Assembly (NCBI GenBank): GCA_034509925.1
Contig: CM067529.1
Coordinates: 12,165,001-12,229,000 of the forward strand
Length of the DNA: 64,000 nt
Origin: Hirudinaria manillensis
Taxonomy: Eukaryota > Annelida > Clitellata > Hirudinida > Hirudinidae
Direction: 5' to 3'
A program made the position numbers and the translations under genes. This document shows positions 37,867-50,829 of the stretch, in pieces. Below the pieces are notes generated by a model, which worked only from the letters and a program-made list of their open reading frames with translations, did not search any database and was not told where the DNA came from. Positions within the stretch are counted from its first letter, which is position 1. The number at the start of each line of letters is the position of its first letter.

Positions 37867-38067
37867 TCAAAATAAAAAATATAATTTATTTAATTTAAGC
37901 TCTTTAAAGTTATGTTTTTTCTCTAAAAATGTCCAAAATTCTTTAAAAAGCCTTTGAAAAACCTCTGGCGAATCAAGTTGGCCTTGCATTTGAAGAAGGA
38001 TCGGACAACGTTTATCGCTTTTATTGCCATCCGTGCTTGCTCTGACCAATGCCAGCACTGTCGCCAC
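37867..38067 (-). CDS. Possible terminal exon of an unidentified gene
   Basis: The minus-strand frame reads CPILLQMQGQLDSPEVFQR, then LFKEFWTFLEKKHNF, before an AT-rich tail and TGA. The middle is protein-like with a helical heptad feel. The start is unclear and no clean acceptor was settled. No family recognised. Confidence 0.25.
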   Translation of the reverse strand: MATVLALVRASTDGNKSDKRCPILLQMQGQLDSPEVFQRLFKEFWTFLEKKHNFKELKLNKLYFLF

Positions 38068-38089
38068 CTATCATCAACATTTTTTTTTC

Positions 38090-38162
38090 AACAACTTCAA
38101 CAATTTCTCCAACAACGTCAACATTTTTCAACAACGTCAACATTTTCTACAACAAAATAAAT
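38090..38162. repeat. CAACAACGTCAACATTTT short tandem repeat
   Basis: Two to three units of an 18-base phrase, in DNA rich in CAA. Confidence 0.6.
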
Positions 38163-38274
38163 GCCTATTCTGCAACAACATTCAATTTAATTAAGTTTAA
38201 ATTCCAATAATAATTTCTAATCCAGTTTGATTTTCTCGATGTTATGGTATTCCCGCTCTTTGTTTTATTTATAG

Positions 38275-38310
<36 letters not shown>
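38275..38310. repeat. (AAAT)n microsatellite
   Basis: About eight AAAT units. Confidence 0.85.
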
Positions 38311-38731
38311 CAATTATTAAAATGTTATGATATTATAATATTAGTTAATACAGAATTACTTACCATTTATCGTAAATAAGGAAGATAATAAGATGCAATG
38401 ATATCAGAGGATCAGATCAGGGAATGTTTAAAGCCATGCGCTGACTTGGGTCCCCTAATGAGGATGAAGATGGTCCAGGTGATAACCACCCTATACGGAT
38501 GATGATAATGATGATGACGACGACGACTATGATGATGACAATATGATAGTGGCAGTGATGAAGACGATATTCATTTGAATCTGGAGTAATCGAGAATGGA
38601 ATAAGATTAATACGGCTACTTTTAGTCTATTCCTTTTCTGATCGGTCGTTTGGTTGGTTGATTGGTTAGTTGGTCGGTCGGTTGGATGGTTGACTAGTTC
38701 ATTGGTTGTTTGGTTGACTGGCTCTTTGGTT

Positions 38732-38864
38732 TTATGCTTCTCTCATTCCTTCTGCAATGAAAGTCCACTCCAAGCATCTCTCCAGCTCCTCGGAATGGCT
38801 TTTGACACCTGACAGAATCTCCTCTGGGAAAAGGGCAGCGCGTAAATGTTTGAGTGCCGGAGTG
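38732..38864 (-). CDS. Putative terminal exon of an unidentified gene
   Basis: After a TTCAAG acceptor (phase 2) the minus strand reads TPALKHLRAALFPEEI, KSHSEELERCLEWTF and IAEGMREA, then TAA. The 43 residues are well mixed and look like a real protein end. A second frame is also open. It may be the last exon of the gene seen at 42023-41517 if that gene uses the GTACGT donor near 41548. No family recognised. Confidence 0.35.
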
Positions 38865-41516
38865 CTTGAATTAAGCTAAGTGAATTTGGTGAAAGGGAGA
38901 AAGATAAAAATATTTCAGTATCCAATTTCAAAAGTCGTCACCTCAGTCGTGAACCGAGACATTTGGGATACTTTTGGCAGAGTTTTTCAGGAGCGGGTAA
39001 CAGGTCTCAGAGTGACGGATGGGTGGCTGGTTTAGTAAATGGACGGACGGACGGATGAACAGTCGATCGGATGGACGGACGGATGGTTATTCAGAAGTAA
39101 GTAACCAATAGGTCGTTTAGCACTTTGCAATTGATTCAGTACCACAAGCAATGGAGTATTCGTTCATTCCTAAAAGCGTCTTTTTCAGGCGATCCATCCA
39201 TCAAGCGGAAATACACCTCGCCAATCTGTTCATCTTATCGCTCCAGGAAAAGGATTAGGTGTCCGATCTTCGTTACTCATTTCTTATCCGCCCATCCATC
39301 GTTGGCTCCTCCCATTGCATCTGTTTAATTACTCCTGTGCCTCATAAATAATCAATTCGTGCGATCGCATATGCGAATGTTTTATGCTAATTAGCTACTC
39401 CTCGCTGCATAATTAGCCAATTATGTAGTCATAAAAGCCTGACTAAGGACTGATTTCGGGAAGACTGCAATAACAAAGGAGTTTTAAAAACGAAGGAAGA
39501 CAAAAACATCGGGATAGTAATTTGAGAGAATCGATATGCGAGTGAATGTTTCCGCTGATGTTTACGGCACGTTATGGACGATCGTATTTGCCAGACACTG
39601 CAATAATAATGGTTTATTGAGGTCCCAAGTTGACTCTCAAATCCACAATTCAGGATTTTTTTTTGTATGTCCGACGGAAAAAATCGCAATTTGCAATTGC
39701 AGAGATATGGAGGAAATTTGAAAAATAAAAATATTGAAATTTCATTTTTAAATTTTGGTTAAATTTTGCCTGAACAGATTCTAAGAGGAAAGGTTAAATG
39801 TTTGTTCTTTGTTGTGATAAATTGATAAATCGTTTTTATCTTTATTGTATTTATTCTTTTTAAAAATTTGAAACCAAAGTATTGATTAATGGTCGCTGTT
39901 TTGAGGAATGTTAATGAATTATTATTGTTAATATTATTTTTAACTTTATTTTTAACCGCCTTTAATATTATTTTTAGGTCAAAGGTTACCAAACAGAAAT
40001 TGACAGATGAAATCTGAAGAACAAACAGAGAGTTCTTGAAAGGAAGAAGAATTTATGGGACGGGAAAAAAACTAGATTCTTCGATAAAAACTACAATAAA
40101 TCAAATAATTTATTTATTTATGTTTTTTATTTATTTATAAACCGTTAATTAAATATTCTTTAAATATTCTCGAGCATTCCTGACAAACAAAATAAGAGCA
40201 GGACATTCATGATCGAGGATTTCACGACATCTCTCAACGCGTGACTCTGAACGCACGGTCTGAGGAATGTCTTTCTAAATCAAATATCTCCCCCTATTTT
40301 TCCTCTTTTATTATTATTTTTATTCCCTATTTATCTTTTTTTAATTTTATATTTTCTATTCGTTATTATATTGGCATTTATTGTGTGAACCACAAAATCG
40401 TCTTTGTAAATTCACATAATCTAGAGTCAAGATAAAGTTAAATGATTTCAATTCCTATTCTACATGTCTGTATCGTAGTACAAAAAGTATTATAATAAAA
40501 ATAATAATTTAAATATAATTAAAAGTAAGTAATTTTAAAATAATTTTATTCGAGAATCATATGGAACAAAAATTATGGTTCATACTGTATTCCCATTCAA
40601 CAAAAATCGAGACAAATATTTTTCTGCACAAACGGACAAATCCTGGCGGACAAACCGACCGTAACTTTACATCGATCGGCCCATAAAGGTCCTCCTAATA
40701 AAGATATTCGTATCTTTATCTAAAATGATTTAATAAATGTTAGTTATTATTTTTAATAATTAAGCATTAAAATCGGAATTAAACGAAGTAATCTTTAAAT
40801 AGTTTTGTTTGAGAATCAAAAGAAATGTAATTCATAATATATTCACTTTGGATACATCGAGACATAAATAAATAAATATATATATAAGTAAATAAATAAA
40901 TAAATAAATAAAACAAATAAATAATTAAGTATACAAATAAATAACTTCAAGTCTGATTTAATGTTTAACCCAAAAATAAGGAAAAGAAGGCAAATCTACC
41001 GATAATTGATTAATTCGTAATTAAATTGAAATTAAAAAAACAATAAACATATTTTAAATATATTAAATAAAAATATTTTAAATCTTTCATGGTTTTCTAA
41101 TAAATCATCCATTAGGAAACATAAAATGAGAATATTTAATGAGACTACTTTTTTTTTCAAGAATTGAAGAACAAAATGCTTGAAAATTATTTATCTTTAA
41201 AAGCCATTTTATTAATGGTTATGTTTTGATAAAATATCCATTTATATCTCTAGCACTGGAATCCCAGAAACGCACACGTCGGGAAAGTCAAATTTGTTTG
41301 GCATTTTGCCATGGAATGCAATAAATTCCAGGTTATTGGACAATTTCTTTTATAATTTATTACCACGGTGGCCATTCTTGAAGTTTCTTCTGCAAAAAAA
41401 AAAGATTTTCATTCAACTTTTCTATGTTGCAACCAACTCAACGTAACAAAAACACGCGCTTAGCAGAAATAACAATGTGACTATAATGTGACTTCAAGAA
41501 ATCAAATTACTTGCTA
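38865..41516. other. Gene-poor stretch
   Basis: Contains GGAC/GGAT-type arrays around 39010-39090, AAAT arrays (about 40865-40925) and AT-rich DNA. No supported exon on either strand. Confidence 0.45.
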
Positions 41517-42023
41517 CTAAGACATCATCAGCCTAAGAATTGTACGTACAACGTCTGACAAAATAAATTTCTTTTGTTTTTGAACGTCGTAAATAAAATG
41601 AATTTCTTTTCCCGTTTTCCTTGATGATCGATGCAGCCACTCCAGCAAATCCCAAATACCCCAAGGGCTCTCTTCCAGTAACGAAGACGTAGCCACAACC
41701 TATAATTGATTGAAAGAGCAGTGAAAGATGGAAACAATGGCTTAGCGATATATATCTGGTAGATTCTGTACGACCGATAGACGCATGGATATATTGGTTC
41801 CGTGATAGATATACAGCTGGGTGTATTGTGTTGTTTGGATGAGTAATAGAAGGTCAGGCATAGAAAGAAAAAGATTTTTAGCTTCTTAAGATCATAAATT
41901 AAATAAATAAAAGAAATATCAATGAAATACCACTTGTTGTTTTTCTCTTGCTACGACCTCACCACGCGCCGTGGGAATGTACAGCTTCACTTTCCCGTGT
42001 GGTTTAAGACCGTACAACACGCT
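41517..42023 (-). CDS. Two exons of an unidentified minus-strand gene
   Basis: Exon 42023-41934 (after a CCGTAG acceptor) reads SVLYGLKPHGKVKLYIPTAR then GEVVAREKQQ, ending in phase 0 before GTGGTA. Exon 41699-41517 starts in phase 0 with VVATSSLLEESPWGIWDLL, continues FIYDVQKQKKFILSDVV and reaches a TAG. The phases fit. A strong GTACGT after SDV (near 41549) could end the exon earlier and send the transcript on to a further exon. Other frames of the second exon are also open. No family recognised. The gene would run head to head with copy C, whose ATG is 717 bases away. Confidence 0.4.
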
Positions 42024-42739
42024 CTACGGAGATTTAGGGTTCCAGACAGAAGCTTATAAATCTTGCACCGCGACCGTTTCTTTTTTCTGCCTTGGAGAAA
42101 AATGTTTTGGGGCGATTTTAATGTACCCCTGTTAAAAGGCAGGCCCCCTCTGTAAATTCTAGCTTTCAAAGCTGTTCCACAAGAGAACATGAGAGAAATT
42201 GTTTATGGTTTCATGAAATGCTCATATTGGAATTTTGTTTTGGGTTTCCTGTCCGAAGAAAGGAGTCTGCTTTTGGAATGCAAAAGTCGTTCTTTAAGGA
42301 AAGTGGAGGCTTATTTGAAGAAGAAATTAAGATTAGCTTAAATTTATTTCAATTTGTAGTTTTTAGTCGGAACTTAAGACCTTAACATGTACGTTTGATT
42401 CAAAGATCTTTGATGTTTATGGAAATATGTAAAATTCACGTGAGGTTCATTCAAGAGCCCTTTTCATTCACAATCTATGAAATAAATCCAATGAAACTCC
42501 TGATAACTTTGAAATTAATAAACGTTCTTTGCAGTTTTTATTTCAGATTTCCGTGATATTTTCTAGAGCACTACAAAAAAAATGTATTTACAACCTTGGC
42601 ATACGAGAGGAGCTGATTTGTTGCATCAGATTTTGATGTTGAAATGATTTTTTTAACGAAGCGTTTTAAAGGTTGCACGATATGACGTCTTTTTTGACTT
42701 GAGTTTGTTTACATTCGCTCTTATTTCGAGGGCCCTGCG
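42024..42739. other. Spacer between a minus-strand gene and copy C
   Basis: No supported exon. Probably holds the copy C promoter; a weak TTTTAAAG lies about 70 bases before its ATG. Confidence 0.4.
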
Positions 42740-45343
42740 ATGTTTAAGAACATATTAAGAGTCTCAATAGTTACTAAAATACCATACTTGTTTATCATCG
42801 TATTTTGTGCCATATTTCGTTCGAAAATGGTGGCTTTGTCAAACAGAATCAATTACGATATCTCGAGAGTTTACATTTATAAGGACGAAGAAATAACACC
42901 GTTGACCAGACTGCAATTGGCATATGGAATAGCAATTAAAGGGCTTGCGATAGACCTATCGTCTCTTCATTATGTGGATTACATTGAGATTTATTACGAT
43001 AGTACGTTTCATTGGATGAGTACTAAGTGAATTTAATATTAATTTAAGTGATATTAAGACCGTCTTCTTACTGTAAATTAATGTTAAATCCAAATAATAG
43101 CAGCTCATCCTAGCTTTGCCAAACTAAGCTGTAATTGTACCGTATAAAGATTCCTTGCAAATATCTAACATCGATCTAATAGCGTTGAATTTATATTGAA
43201 AGAAATTAAAGTCATTCAGTTAATTACGAAATTAAAACCAACGTAAAATACACTTCTCCGAACAGGAAAGCCTTGGACCGAAGTCTCTATCCAGCGCTTT
43301 GACGCTTCGACAAGATCGGAGGGCAAATGCTTAATGATTCGATCGTCGACTTACAAGTGCAACAATCTGACCAGGATTATTGAGATGAAAGGAAGAAAAA
43401 ATAAAATCCGTAAAATTGAAATATACGGATACGGTAAGAGATCAATTTACATTTGAGCTTTTTGTTACAAATTATTATTATTTATTCATTAAGAATCCAT
43501 TATAATTCATTTATTATCATTTTAGGTATTATAATTGTTTGATTAAGTTGAATCATTAGATACGGCTCAGACCTATTATATATCTCTGGGTATCTCTGAG
43601 TTGTTTATTTGAACTTTTTTATAACCCAATCGTGCCTGCAATAGTCATGAATTATTATAAATAAAATTATCCAAACTTTTTGCTAATATTGTTATTATTC
43701 AAGCTTCCTGAACTTATACCTCAATTGAAACTGAATTTAATCGAAATTTACAGCTGAATCTAATTTATTAAACAGACATAAAATCAACCTCTTTTATTGG
43801 CTGCTTCCAAGCTGTAGGACACGGAGATGGAGAAGCTGATGGACTTGAAGAATGTGAAATATTTTGCATCAAATTTCCTTTCTACGCTCTCAAAGTAATC
43901 TTCTCTCTAGGCACCGTTTAAGCTTTTCCTGATTTCAGAGAATTAAATAAAACAAGAAAAGCTCGAATATCTTTTCAAATTTGATTAAGTTTATAAATTA
44001 CGCCAGGAAAATCAATGCCATTGTACGAGCAACCTGGCAACGCTGACACCTGTTGACATAACATCGTGTCAGAAAGGCTGTCCGAACAAAAAGTTCCAGT
44101 TTTGTGGAAGCAATCAGTCCTTTGCACTGTATAAAGGAGGTAAGAACCTAGGCAGATTAAGTAGTAGTAATTAGAACTTTGAAAAAGTATTTTCATTGAT
44201 TCCAAGAAGAGTTTCGGCCTCTTATTGTCCAACTTTATCATCTCCTCGTTGACACATTTTTTTGCAATACAGAAGTGCTGGTTTTTTGCCTAACATTAGA
44301 ATATACTTGATTAGTGAGCAATCCCAACACATTTTCAGTAGGATTTTCAGTAGGATTTTGGTCCGGAGGTCGAAGCAGACCACTTTAAGACACAGATTCT
44401 TCTGGAAAATAACCTTTTTTGGTATTTAGATGTGGATGGAACCATTATTTTGTTAAAATATAACCTTATCCATTTGAAATCTACTGTGTAGGCATAGGAG
44501 GTCCTTTAAGACCACCACATCTGATGAACCAAGAGAAGAAATGGCAGCCAACAATGACCTCCAAAATTTCCTTTCAAGAGTGATTTTAAGGACTTCTGAC
44601 ATTATGCCAATAATATTTGAAACCATATGGACCGTCAAACTTAAAATGGTTTTCATCTGAAAAATTGCAATGCTCCCACAACCGAACTCATCACCTCCTC
44701 GAGCCAATTCAATCGAATCCTTTCGTGATGTTCCGTCAAGAATGTCTTTTACTGGTGCTTTTTATACTTTAAAAATCGGCTTCTCCGAAGGTATCTACAT
44801 ATTGGAGACTGGCTTAAATTCAATTTAAACTTTTTTTCAACCCCCGTTAAAGAGCAAGCTTCACGAATAAGAAGTCTCTTCTGACAATCATCCAGTGTTC
44901 GAGGTCTTCCTGATACTCAGTTGGTTGTATAATCATCTGGATCCTTTTAAAATCATCTGACAACATTTCTGGAACATTTAAACCCATTTGAAATTTCAGA
45001 CAACGATTTTATTTAGCTCATTTGATGCCTTAATTTGTCCTTTCTCCATTTCAACAAGAACCCAATTATAATAAGCTTAACTAGCATTTTTTATTTAATC
45101 AAATAATTACTTAACATTACCCTTTATATATATAACCTTATTATAGTAGCAACTAGTAATGGTCGATGCAATAAAATGCTATTTCCTGCACAGGAAGAGA
45201 CACCATCTTTAAAACGCCTCTAAACAACATCAAAGGGATTTTACCATGCAGTATCATTCATATTCAAATTTTGCTTCACAAACATATTGAAATTTTATTA
45301 AGTGAGAATAGAGGCATGAAATAATTGGGCAGTTACACGCTGC

Positions 45344-45393
<50 letters not shown>

Positions 45394-48007
45394 CATCATC
45401 ATCATCATCATCATCATCATTATTATTATTATCATCATCATCATCATCATTATTATTATTATTGCTTGAAGAGCATCACGAGGAAATTCGAGATTATTCT
45501 ACCATTGATTGCATAAAGTCTTCGGAATGTCCAACGTGTGAACCCGGGAGAACAGGCTATAATTGTGAAACAATTGGTAATGATTTTGGCTGTAATACAA
45601 ATGATGTCTTATCAGCTCTGACATTAAACATCTTTAAAAACAATAATACAAAATGTATTAAACAACAGAATAATAAATAATAAAATAGCGAAATTCCTCA
45701 CACCTAACTAAGAATACAACACCGGAAAATGTTATATATTTCCAAAAATACATAAGGGAAAAACTAATGTCTAATTCGTGTTAATATTATTTAATAATAA
45801 GATCTTTGGAAAGATATGAGAGAATCCATTTGCTATTATAATAAATAAATAAATAAATAATTAGTAACAACTATATTTGTAATATTATTAATTATAATTT
45901 ACTCGAACGATATTTTAGCAATAGGAAAAGTATAATCAGTTTGCTTGAGATTTGACTTTTAATGGCAAATATTGCACAAATTTCTGATGAAATTTTTTTT
46001 TTTTATTTAATGAAGAAATCATTTAATTTATTTCATTATTTATCATATTATAAATATTAATTGATGAATTGATTAGCACCCTTTTTCTACCTCCAATATA
46101 ATTTCTCTATAATTTTCTTTTAAACTATTTGTTTTTACACCTCCTAGTTATTCTCCCATAGAGAAATGATTTATTACTTAATTTATTAACGAATTAAATT
46201 ATTAATACTTTTCCAAATGATTTATAAAACGTTTTCCTTAATGCATTACATTGTCGAGATTGTTCTATTCAAAATGGCGGCTGTGGAATTATGAAATGCG
46301 TAGCCATGGCCAATGTCTTTTCCACCTGTCTGTGCGGTGACGGATATACTTTGGACGACAACATAACATGCAGAGGTGAATAATATTTACAGATTATAAA
46401 AACGTCTGATAAAAGATAACATGATAACATGAAAATCATCAGAACTGATTTTTAGTTTGATTCCTCCAGACATAGACGAATGCTCTAGTGCTAAAATGTG
46501 CAACAACGGAAAATGTTTTAATTTTCCTGGATTTTATTCGTGCGAATGCAAGGAAGGATTTTATAACTTTAATTCTAGTCTCTGTGCTGGTAAGATTAAT
46601 GATTCAAAATAATTTAAGATTAAACGTTTTTAGATTGCTTTCGAAGATTTAATATTTCATGAATGTTGGTCCTATGAAAACGCAGAATTGTTTCTTATCT
46701 CACTCCAGTAGTTTTATATTTGTAAATTGTGCTTGTAATTAGTGATTTTGAGAAATCTTTTAATTTTATTCGAATTTATTTAATTAAGACATAAATGAGT
46801 GTAATTCCTCCAAAACTTGTGACCGGAATTCTACGAATTGTAACAACTTGCAAGGAGATTACGAATGTCTTTGTAAGCTCGGTTACGTACGAAGGTTGGG
46901 GGCATCTAGAAAAAGCGATTGCCAGGGTAAAACTGTTGTTATTATTAGTAGTATTACTTTTTCTAACATTATTATTGTTATTATTATCTTTGTATCTTGT
47001 ATTATCGATTTATGCACGAGCAAATCACTTAATTCTAAGAAATCACTTTAAAGATTTCGATGAATGTCGGTCGGACTTTTATAATTGTCCCGACGGGGTG
47101 GCTTGCATCAATTTGCCAGGCTCATACGACTGCGACTGTCCTAATGGAAGCGTCAAGGCAAGATTCATGCATGTCATCGAATGTGAAGGTAAGATTGTTA
47201 GATGTACTATCTAATTGAATGATTCAAAAGTAATCCTTAATTCTACTTAAGCACAACATACTTATTTATTTTTTTATTTGCTTGTTTGACTTTCATCTTT
47301 TCTAACAATTTGCTCTAGAGTCTATAGAGAACTATGAATTGCATTGACTTGCTTGAACTTATCACATCTGGTTTCACCTAAGTTATCACCATGATCGTTT
47401 TTTGCACTGCAGATATAGACGAATGTCTAACTGTGAATATTTGCAATAAGGAAAATTCAGTTTGTTTGAATCTTATCAATAACTACATGTGCCTTTGCAA
47501 GCCTGGTTATGCTAGGGTGGACTTTTTTACATGTGCCGGTTAATCTTAAATAAATACTTAAATAAATTGATATAATTCAAATGCGATACCTATCTAGCCA
47601 CACACGTTATCTAAACTCATGAAGGAGCATTATACAAATAAACTGCGATTAATTTAAGTATATAATACTACATATCACATTACATTATTGTATCGTAATA
47701 TTATATTTTATATTACTACATTATTATCTAATATTAATACTAATAATTAAAAACAATTATTTATTAATCTCCAGAATACGATATCAACTACTCAAGCACT
47801 ACCGACAACGTCATCTTTACCACAACAGAAGATCCATCCTTTGAAATTATCATTGTGTTCGTTATAAAATTGGTCCAGATAGTTTTTGGATTCCTGGTAC
47901 TGGCAGTAATTGGAATTACGTCTACCTACTGCTACAAGAAGATCATCATAGTCTCTCTGACACCCACGACTGCCACCAGTGAATCAAAGTATCGAATAAG
48001 TCCATAG
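42740..48007 (+). CDS. Copy C: divergent F5/8-like + WSC + EGF membrane protein, 551 aa
   Basis: Eleven exons: 42740-43001, 43266-43433, 43776-43894, 44007-44139, 45472-45576, 46259-46375, 46470-46589, 46789-46926, 47054-47188, 47413-47538, 47775-48007. They sum to 1656 bases with consistent phases. A hydrophobic leader (IPYLFIIVFCAIF) is followed by a sandwich-type domain to residue 143 (GLAIDLSSLHYVDYIEIYYD, ending IRKIEIYGYG). The WSC domain (144-227) is split at the same phase-0 point as in copy B (FIGCF, then QCHCTSN, CQKGCPN, FCGS). The linker ends CEPGRTGYNCE. Five EGF modules follow (first non-DIDEC, one DINEC, one DFDEC), then a Ser/Thr stalk and a helix near VFVIKLVQIVFGFLVLAVIG. 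The tail ends KYRISP. It is the most divergent member. In it the tail is fused to the membrane exon, whereas A, B, D and E have an intron there. Confidence 0.85.
44230..45090 (-). mobile_element. Dead Tc1/mariner DNA transposon in a copy C intron
   Basis: On the minus strand the transposase is recognisable in pieces: GRPRTLDDCQKRLLIREA, LRRSRFLKYKKHQ, FLTEHHERIRLNW and, near the end, DKVIF, a QNNGSIHI stretch like the Tc1 QQDNASIHTS block, and PKSY for the usual DLNPIENLW. Stops and frame changes are frequent. It lies in the 1.3 kb intron between the WSC and linker exons. Terminal inverted repeats were not resolved, so ends are approximate. Confidence 0.7.
45344..45464. repeat. (TTA)n(TCA)n compound microsatellite before a copy C exon
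   Basis: Alternating TTA and TCA blocks run to within a few bases of the acceptor at 45471. The array replaces a normal polypyrimidine tract. Confidence 0.9.
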
Positions 48008-49087
48008 AAACATGGTGGTTGAATTCAATCAGGCTGATTCATTCATTAACGATTAAATAATTAAACAGGAACAATGATAAATATAATAATGATAAATTAA
48101 TAAATAAATAAACTTTACCCATGCATTCTCTTTTGATTTGCTAGGGAAATGAACTCAGATCTGCCTAAGGGGTTTGAAAACACTGGGATCAGTTTTCTAA
48201 ACAGAAGTTCGAAACTGAATATATCTATTTTGTATCCTTAACATCTAAATCTATCCAAAATATTAATCTTTTGAGGTTTTTGCGTGCAAAAACAAAATTT
48301 CATTCCATCTGCCCATTAATAATCACGTCACGGTCGATCAAAGTTTCCTGATGCAAGTCCATCACAAATTTAATGCATTCATTGTGAATTGATTATAGAT
48401 CAGTTCCAATTGCTTGATAAGCAAGTAGATTCATAATGACTTAAAAGATTTATTCAGAAAGGTAATAAAAATAACAAGAATAATAATAAACCCCAAACTA
48501 TATGGATGTTAAAACATAGATTTTGAAAAATAATTAATTAAAAGTCATATAAAATCCTTATTTGTTGTTTTCAATGTGGCGTCAACATCTGGCTAATTAA
48601 TTGAAGCTTTGTTTGACAAGTGTTTTGCTTTTATATTAAACTTGTGAATGTCTGCCTAAATTGGTCTCTGTTGAAATAGTGGAACCAGAACCTAGAATGT
48701 AAAAAGTTATTTTCTTGAACAATTAACAATAGTTTAAAGTGAATTTTATTAATTCTATTACTACTACTTATAACGACAGCAACAACAACAATACTACAAC
48801 TATTAATAATAATAGCACTAATATCAGTGATAAAGTTGACCAACTGTTGAATATTATTTACTAGGCTACTGTTTACCATTTTACAGTACATATTATTTTC
48901 ACCAGTTTTGCAATAATTCAAGCACATTTTCGAACAAATTTTGAAAATACATCGTTTGACAAATAATGCTTAAAGCTTGGACGATATATTTTACATTGAA
49001 GCGAGACAAAAATTGATGATTACAGTGAAAATGAAAAAAGCGATGGAATCAGGATAATGTAATCTAATTGATTGATGACAAACATAT
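48008..49087. other. 3' flank of copy C and spacer to relic F
   Basis: AATAAA at about 48099-48104 is a likely polyadenylation signal for copy C. A minus-strand open frame at 48927-48631 is mostly ATT/GTT repeat translation and is not supported. Confidence 0.4.
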
Positions 49088-50547
49088 CCCTCTTGCGCTA
49101 GAAAAATTATCGGTACTGATGTAGCCAGGGTGACACTGACAAATGTATCCCATGATCATATTCAGGCACATAGAAACCGACTTATCACACTTGTTCTCTT
49201 CTTTGCATTCATCGATATCTGAAACAAATATACTAGACATTTACAAGAATCCAATTTTCATACGACCGACTATCAATAAGCATTTATTAATTGAAATTTA
49301 ATGATGAATATATATAATATTATATGTGTTACATCTTGTGCATATTGTTGGATCCCTGACATTAATTAATTAATTAATTAATTAATTAATTAATTAATTA
49401 ATATTACACATATTATACCTTAGCATATATATCATGCAATATATATATATATATTGTCTTTCTGAGACTGACACTGGTCTATGTCAGGTCAAAGCATCCA
49501 AAATATTTCAAATCGTCGAATCAGTAAAAAAAAAGTAAATTTAAACTTTTAGCAAAAAAAAAAAAATTGAAATACTAAAATATCAGTAACTATTAAGACA
49601 TTAACCATATCATAGCTGGAGAATTTCTTCACGAATCAATACATAAAATCTGGATTGCACTCGCATCTAAATAATCATGATAATTTGGACGGCTATTTCA
49701 ATAATTCATCATTAGATTTTTTTATCTCCGACAATTAATTCGCATGGATTAGCTCAAGTGAAATATCTATACCATGTACTAAGCAAAGACAGCCATGGCT
49801 TGTATTCGCAACTCCGTACGTATGTAAATGACAAGTAGTATCATTTGCCATGGCGTTTGCTAGTCTGTCTATATTATTTGCGAAGCATAAGATAAGGATA
49901 AAATCCTAAAGAAATATTACCTTCTTATATCCATCATTATAATTTAAATTAAAAATGGACTTACATTACCAAGTTATTTCCATAGAAAATTGTTTGAGAT
50001 CTCCCTCAAAGGTGACAAAACGGCAGACATTATTGCATTGGAACTCCATCTTGTCACTAGCAATCCAATTTCTTCGCACAGTAGGTTATCTTTGTAAGCT
50101 CCTTGTATTGTGACTAGCGAAGTACTATCTGAAATTATATCAAGAAATTAAAAAACATTCATTAGATCCAGACGAAATTTAAAATTCTAAAATTTGAAAC
50201 ACGATATTTGTTGAATGCCTCAAAAGCGGAAATATTGTTTTCGAATTGTAATTCTTGTCAGATCACAAGGTATTTATTTAGCTGATGGTTAGGCTGGGGT
50301 TAGGTTAGGGTTAACTTGGTTTGAGATTAAAGATTACAAATTCGATAAATGTTTTCTGATGCAAGTCCATCACAACGCGATTTGCTGCAGGAACGACACC
50401 TCTTATTCCAACGTTGTTAACGACCCACTTCTCCTGATTTCTGGATTTATAGTAGAGAACAAAAGATTCAATGCCATCGTAACAATCGATAATCGAAATC
50501 TCAAACACCAGAAAAATATTTGAAAACAAAGCGTTTCTGTGAATCAT
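49088..50547 (-). pseudogene. Copy F: decayed relic of the F5/8-WSC-EGF family
   Basis: Four pieces line up on the minus strand. Exon 50547-50316 opens MIHRNALFSNIFLVFEISII and contains NRVVMDLHQKTFIEFVIFNL, matching the first exon of the family and ending in phase 1. Exon 50128-49970 matches the second exon, but its halves (TSLVTIQGAYKD and FQCNNVCRFVTFEG) lie in different frames, so a one-base indel has broken it. A degraded EGF piece lies near 49880-49775. A last EGF exon, 49218 to about 49090, opens DIDECKEENKCDKS but has Ser for its final Cys and no clean donor. WSC, most EGF and membrane exons are missing. It is most likely a dead gene. Confidence 0.6.
49361..49401. repeat. (AATT)n microsatellite
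   Basis: Ten uninterrupted ATTA units, self-complementary. Confidence 0.9.
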
Positions 50548-50829
50548 GTTTGTTTAGGTCACGTTTTGAAATTAGACATACGTCATACTTGAAACATTTC
50601 ATAATTTTAGACTTATTTAATTCGCTTTAGCATATCACATCCATAAAAAAATAAAAATAAAATGCATATATCTGGAATATTTTTACTTACTTCCTCAGAG
50701 TTTCCAAAACTGGGAGTCACTTTTGACTTTCGTCTCACCTTTATTTAATAATACAACGGTCCAATCTTGAAATATCATCTAAGAGATCCGATAGCCTAAG
50801 TGCTTGCACGATGTTTAATTCTCTCATGA

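Noticed and set aside
45325-45516. Poly-Tyr/His plus-strand frame
   Set aside because: Translation of the TTA/TCA array. The real exon starts at 45472 in another frame.
48631-48927. 98-aa minus-strand frame with a hydrophobic stretch, as a possible membrane exon of relic F
   Set aside because: The hydrophobic part comes from ATT/GTT repeats. It lacks the stalk and tail motifs of the family.
3420-49401. CRISPR-like or regularly spaced arrays
   Set aside because: All arrays are simple microsatellites or minisatellites without spacers, and the organism is eukaryotic.
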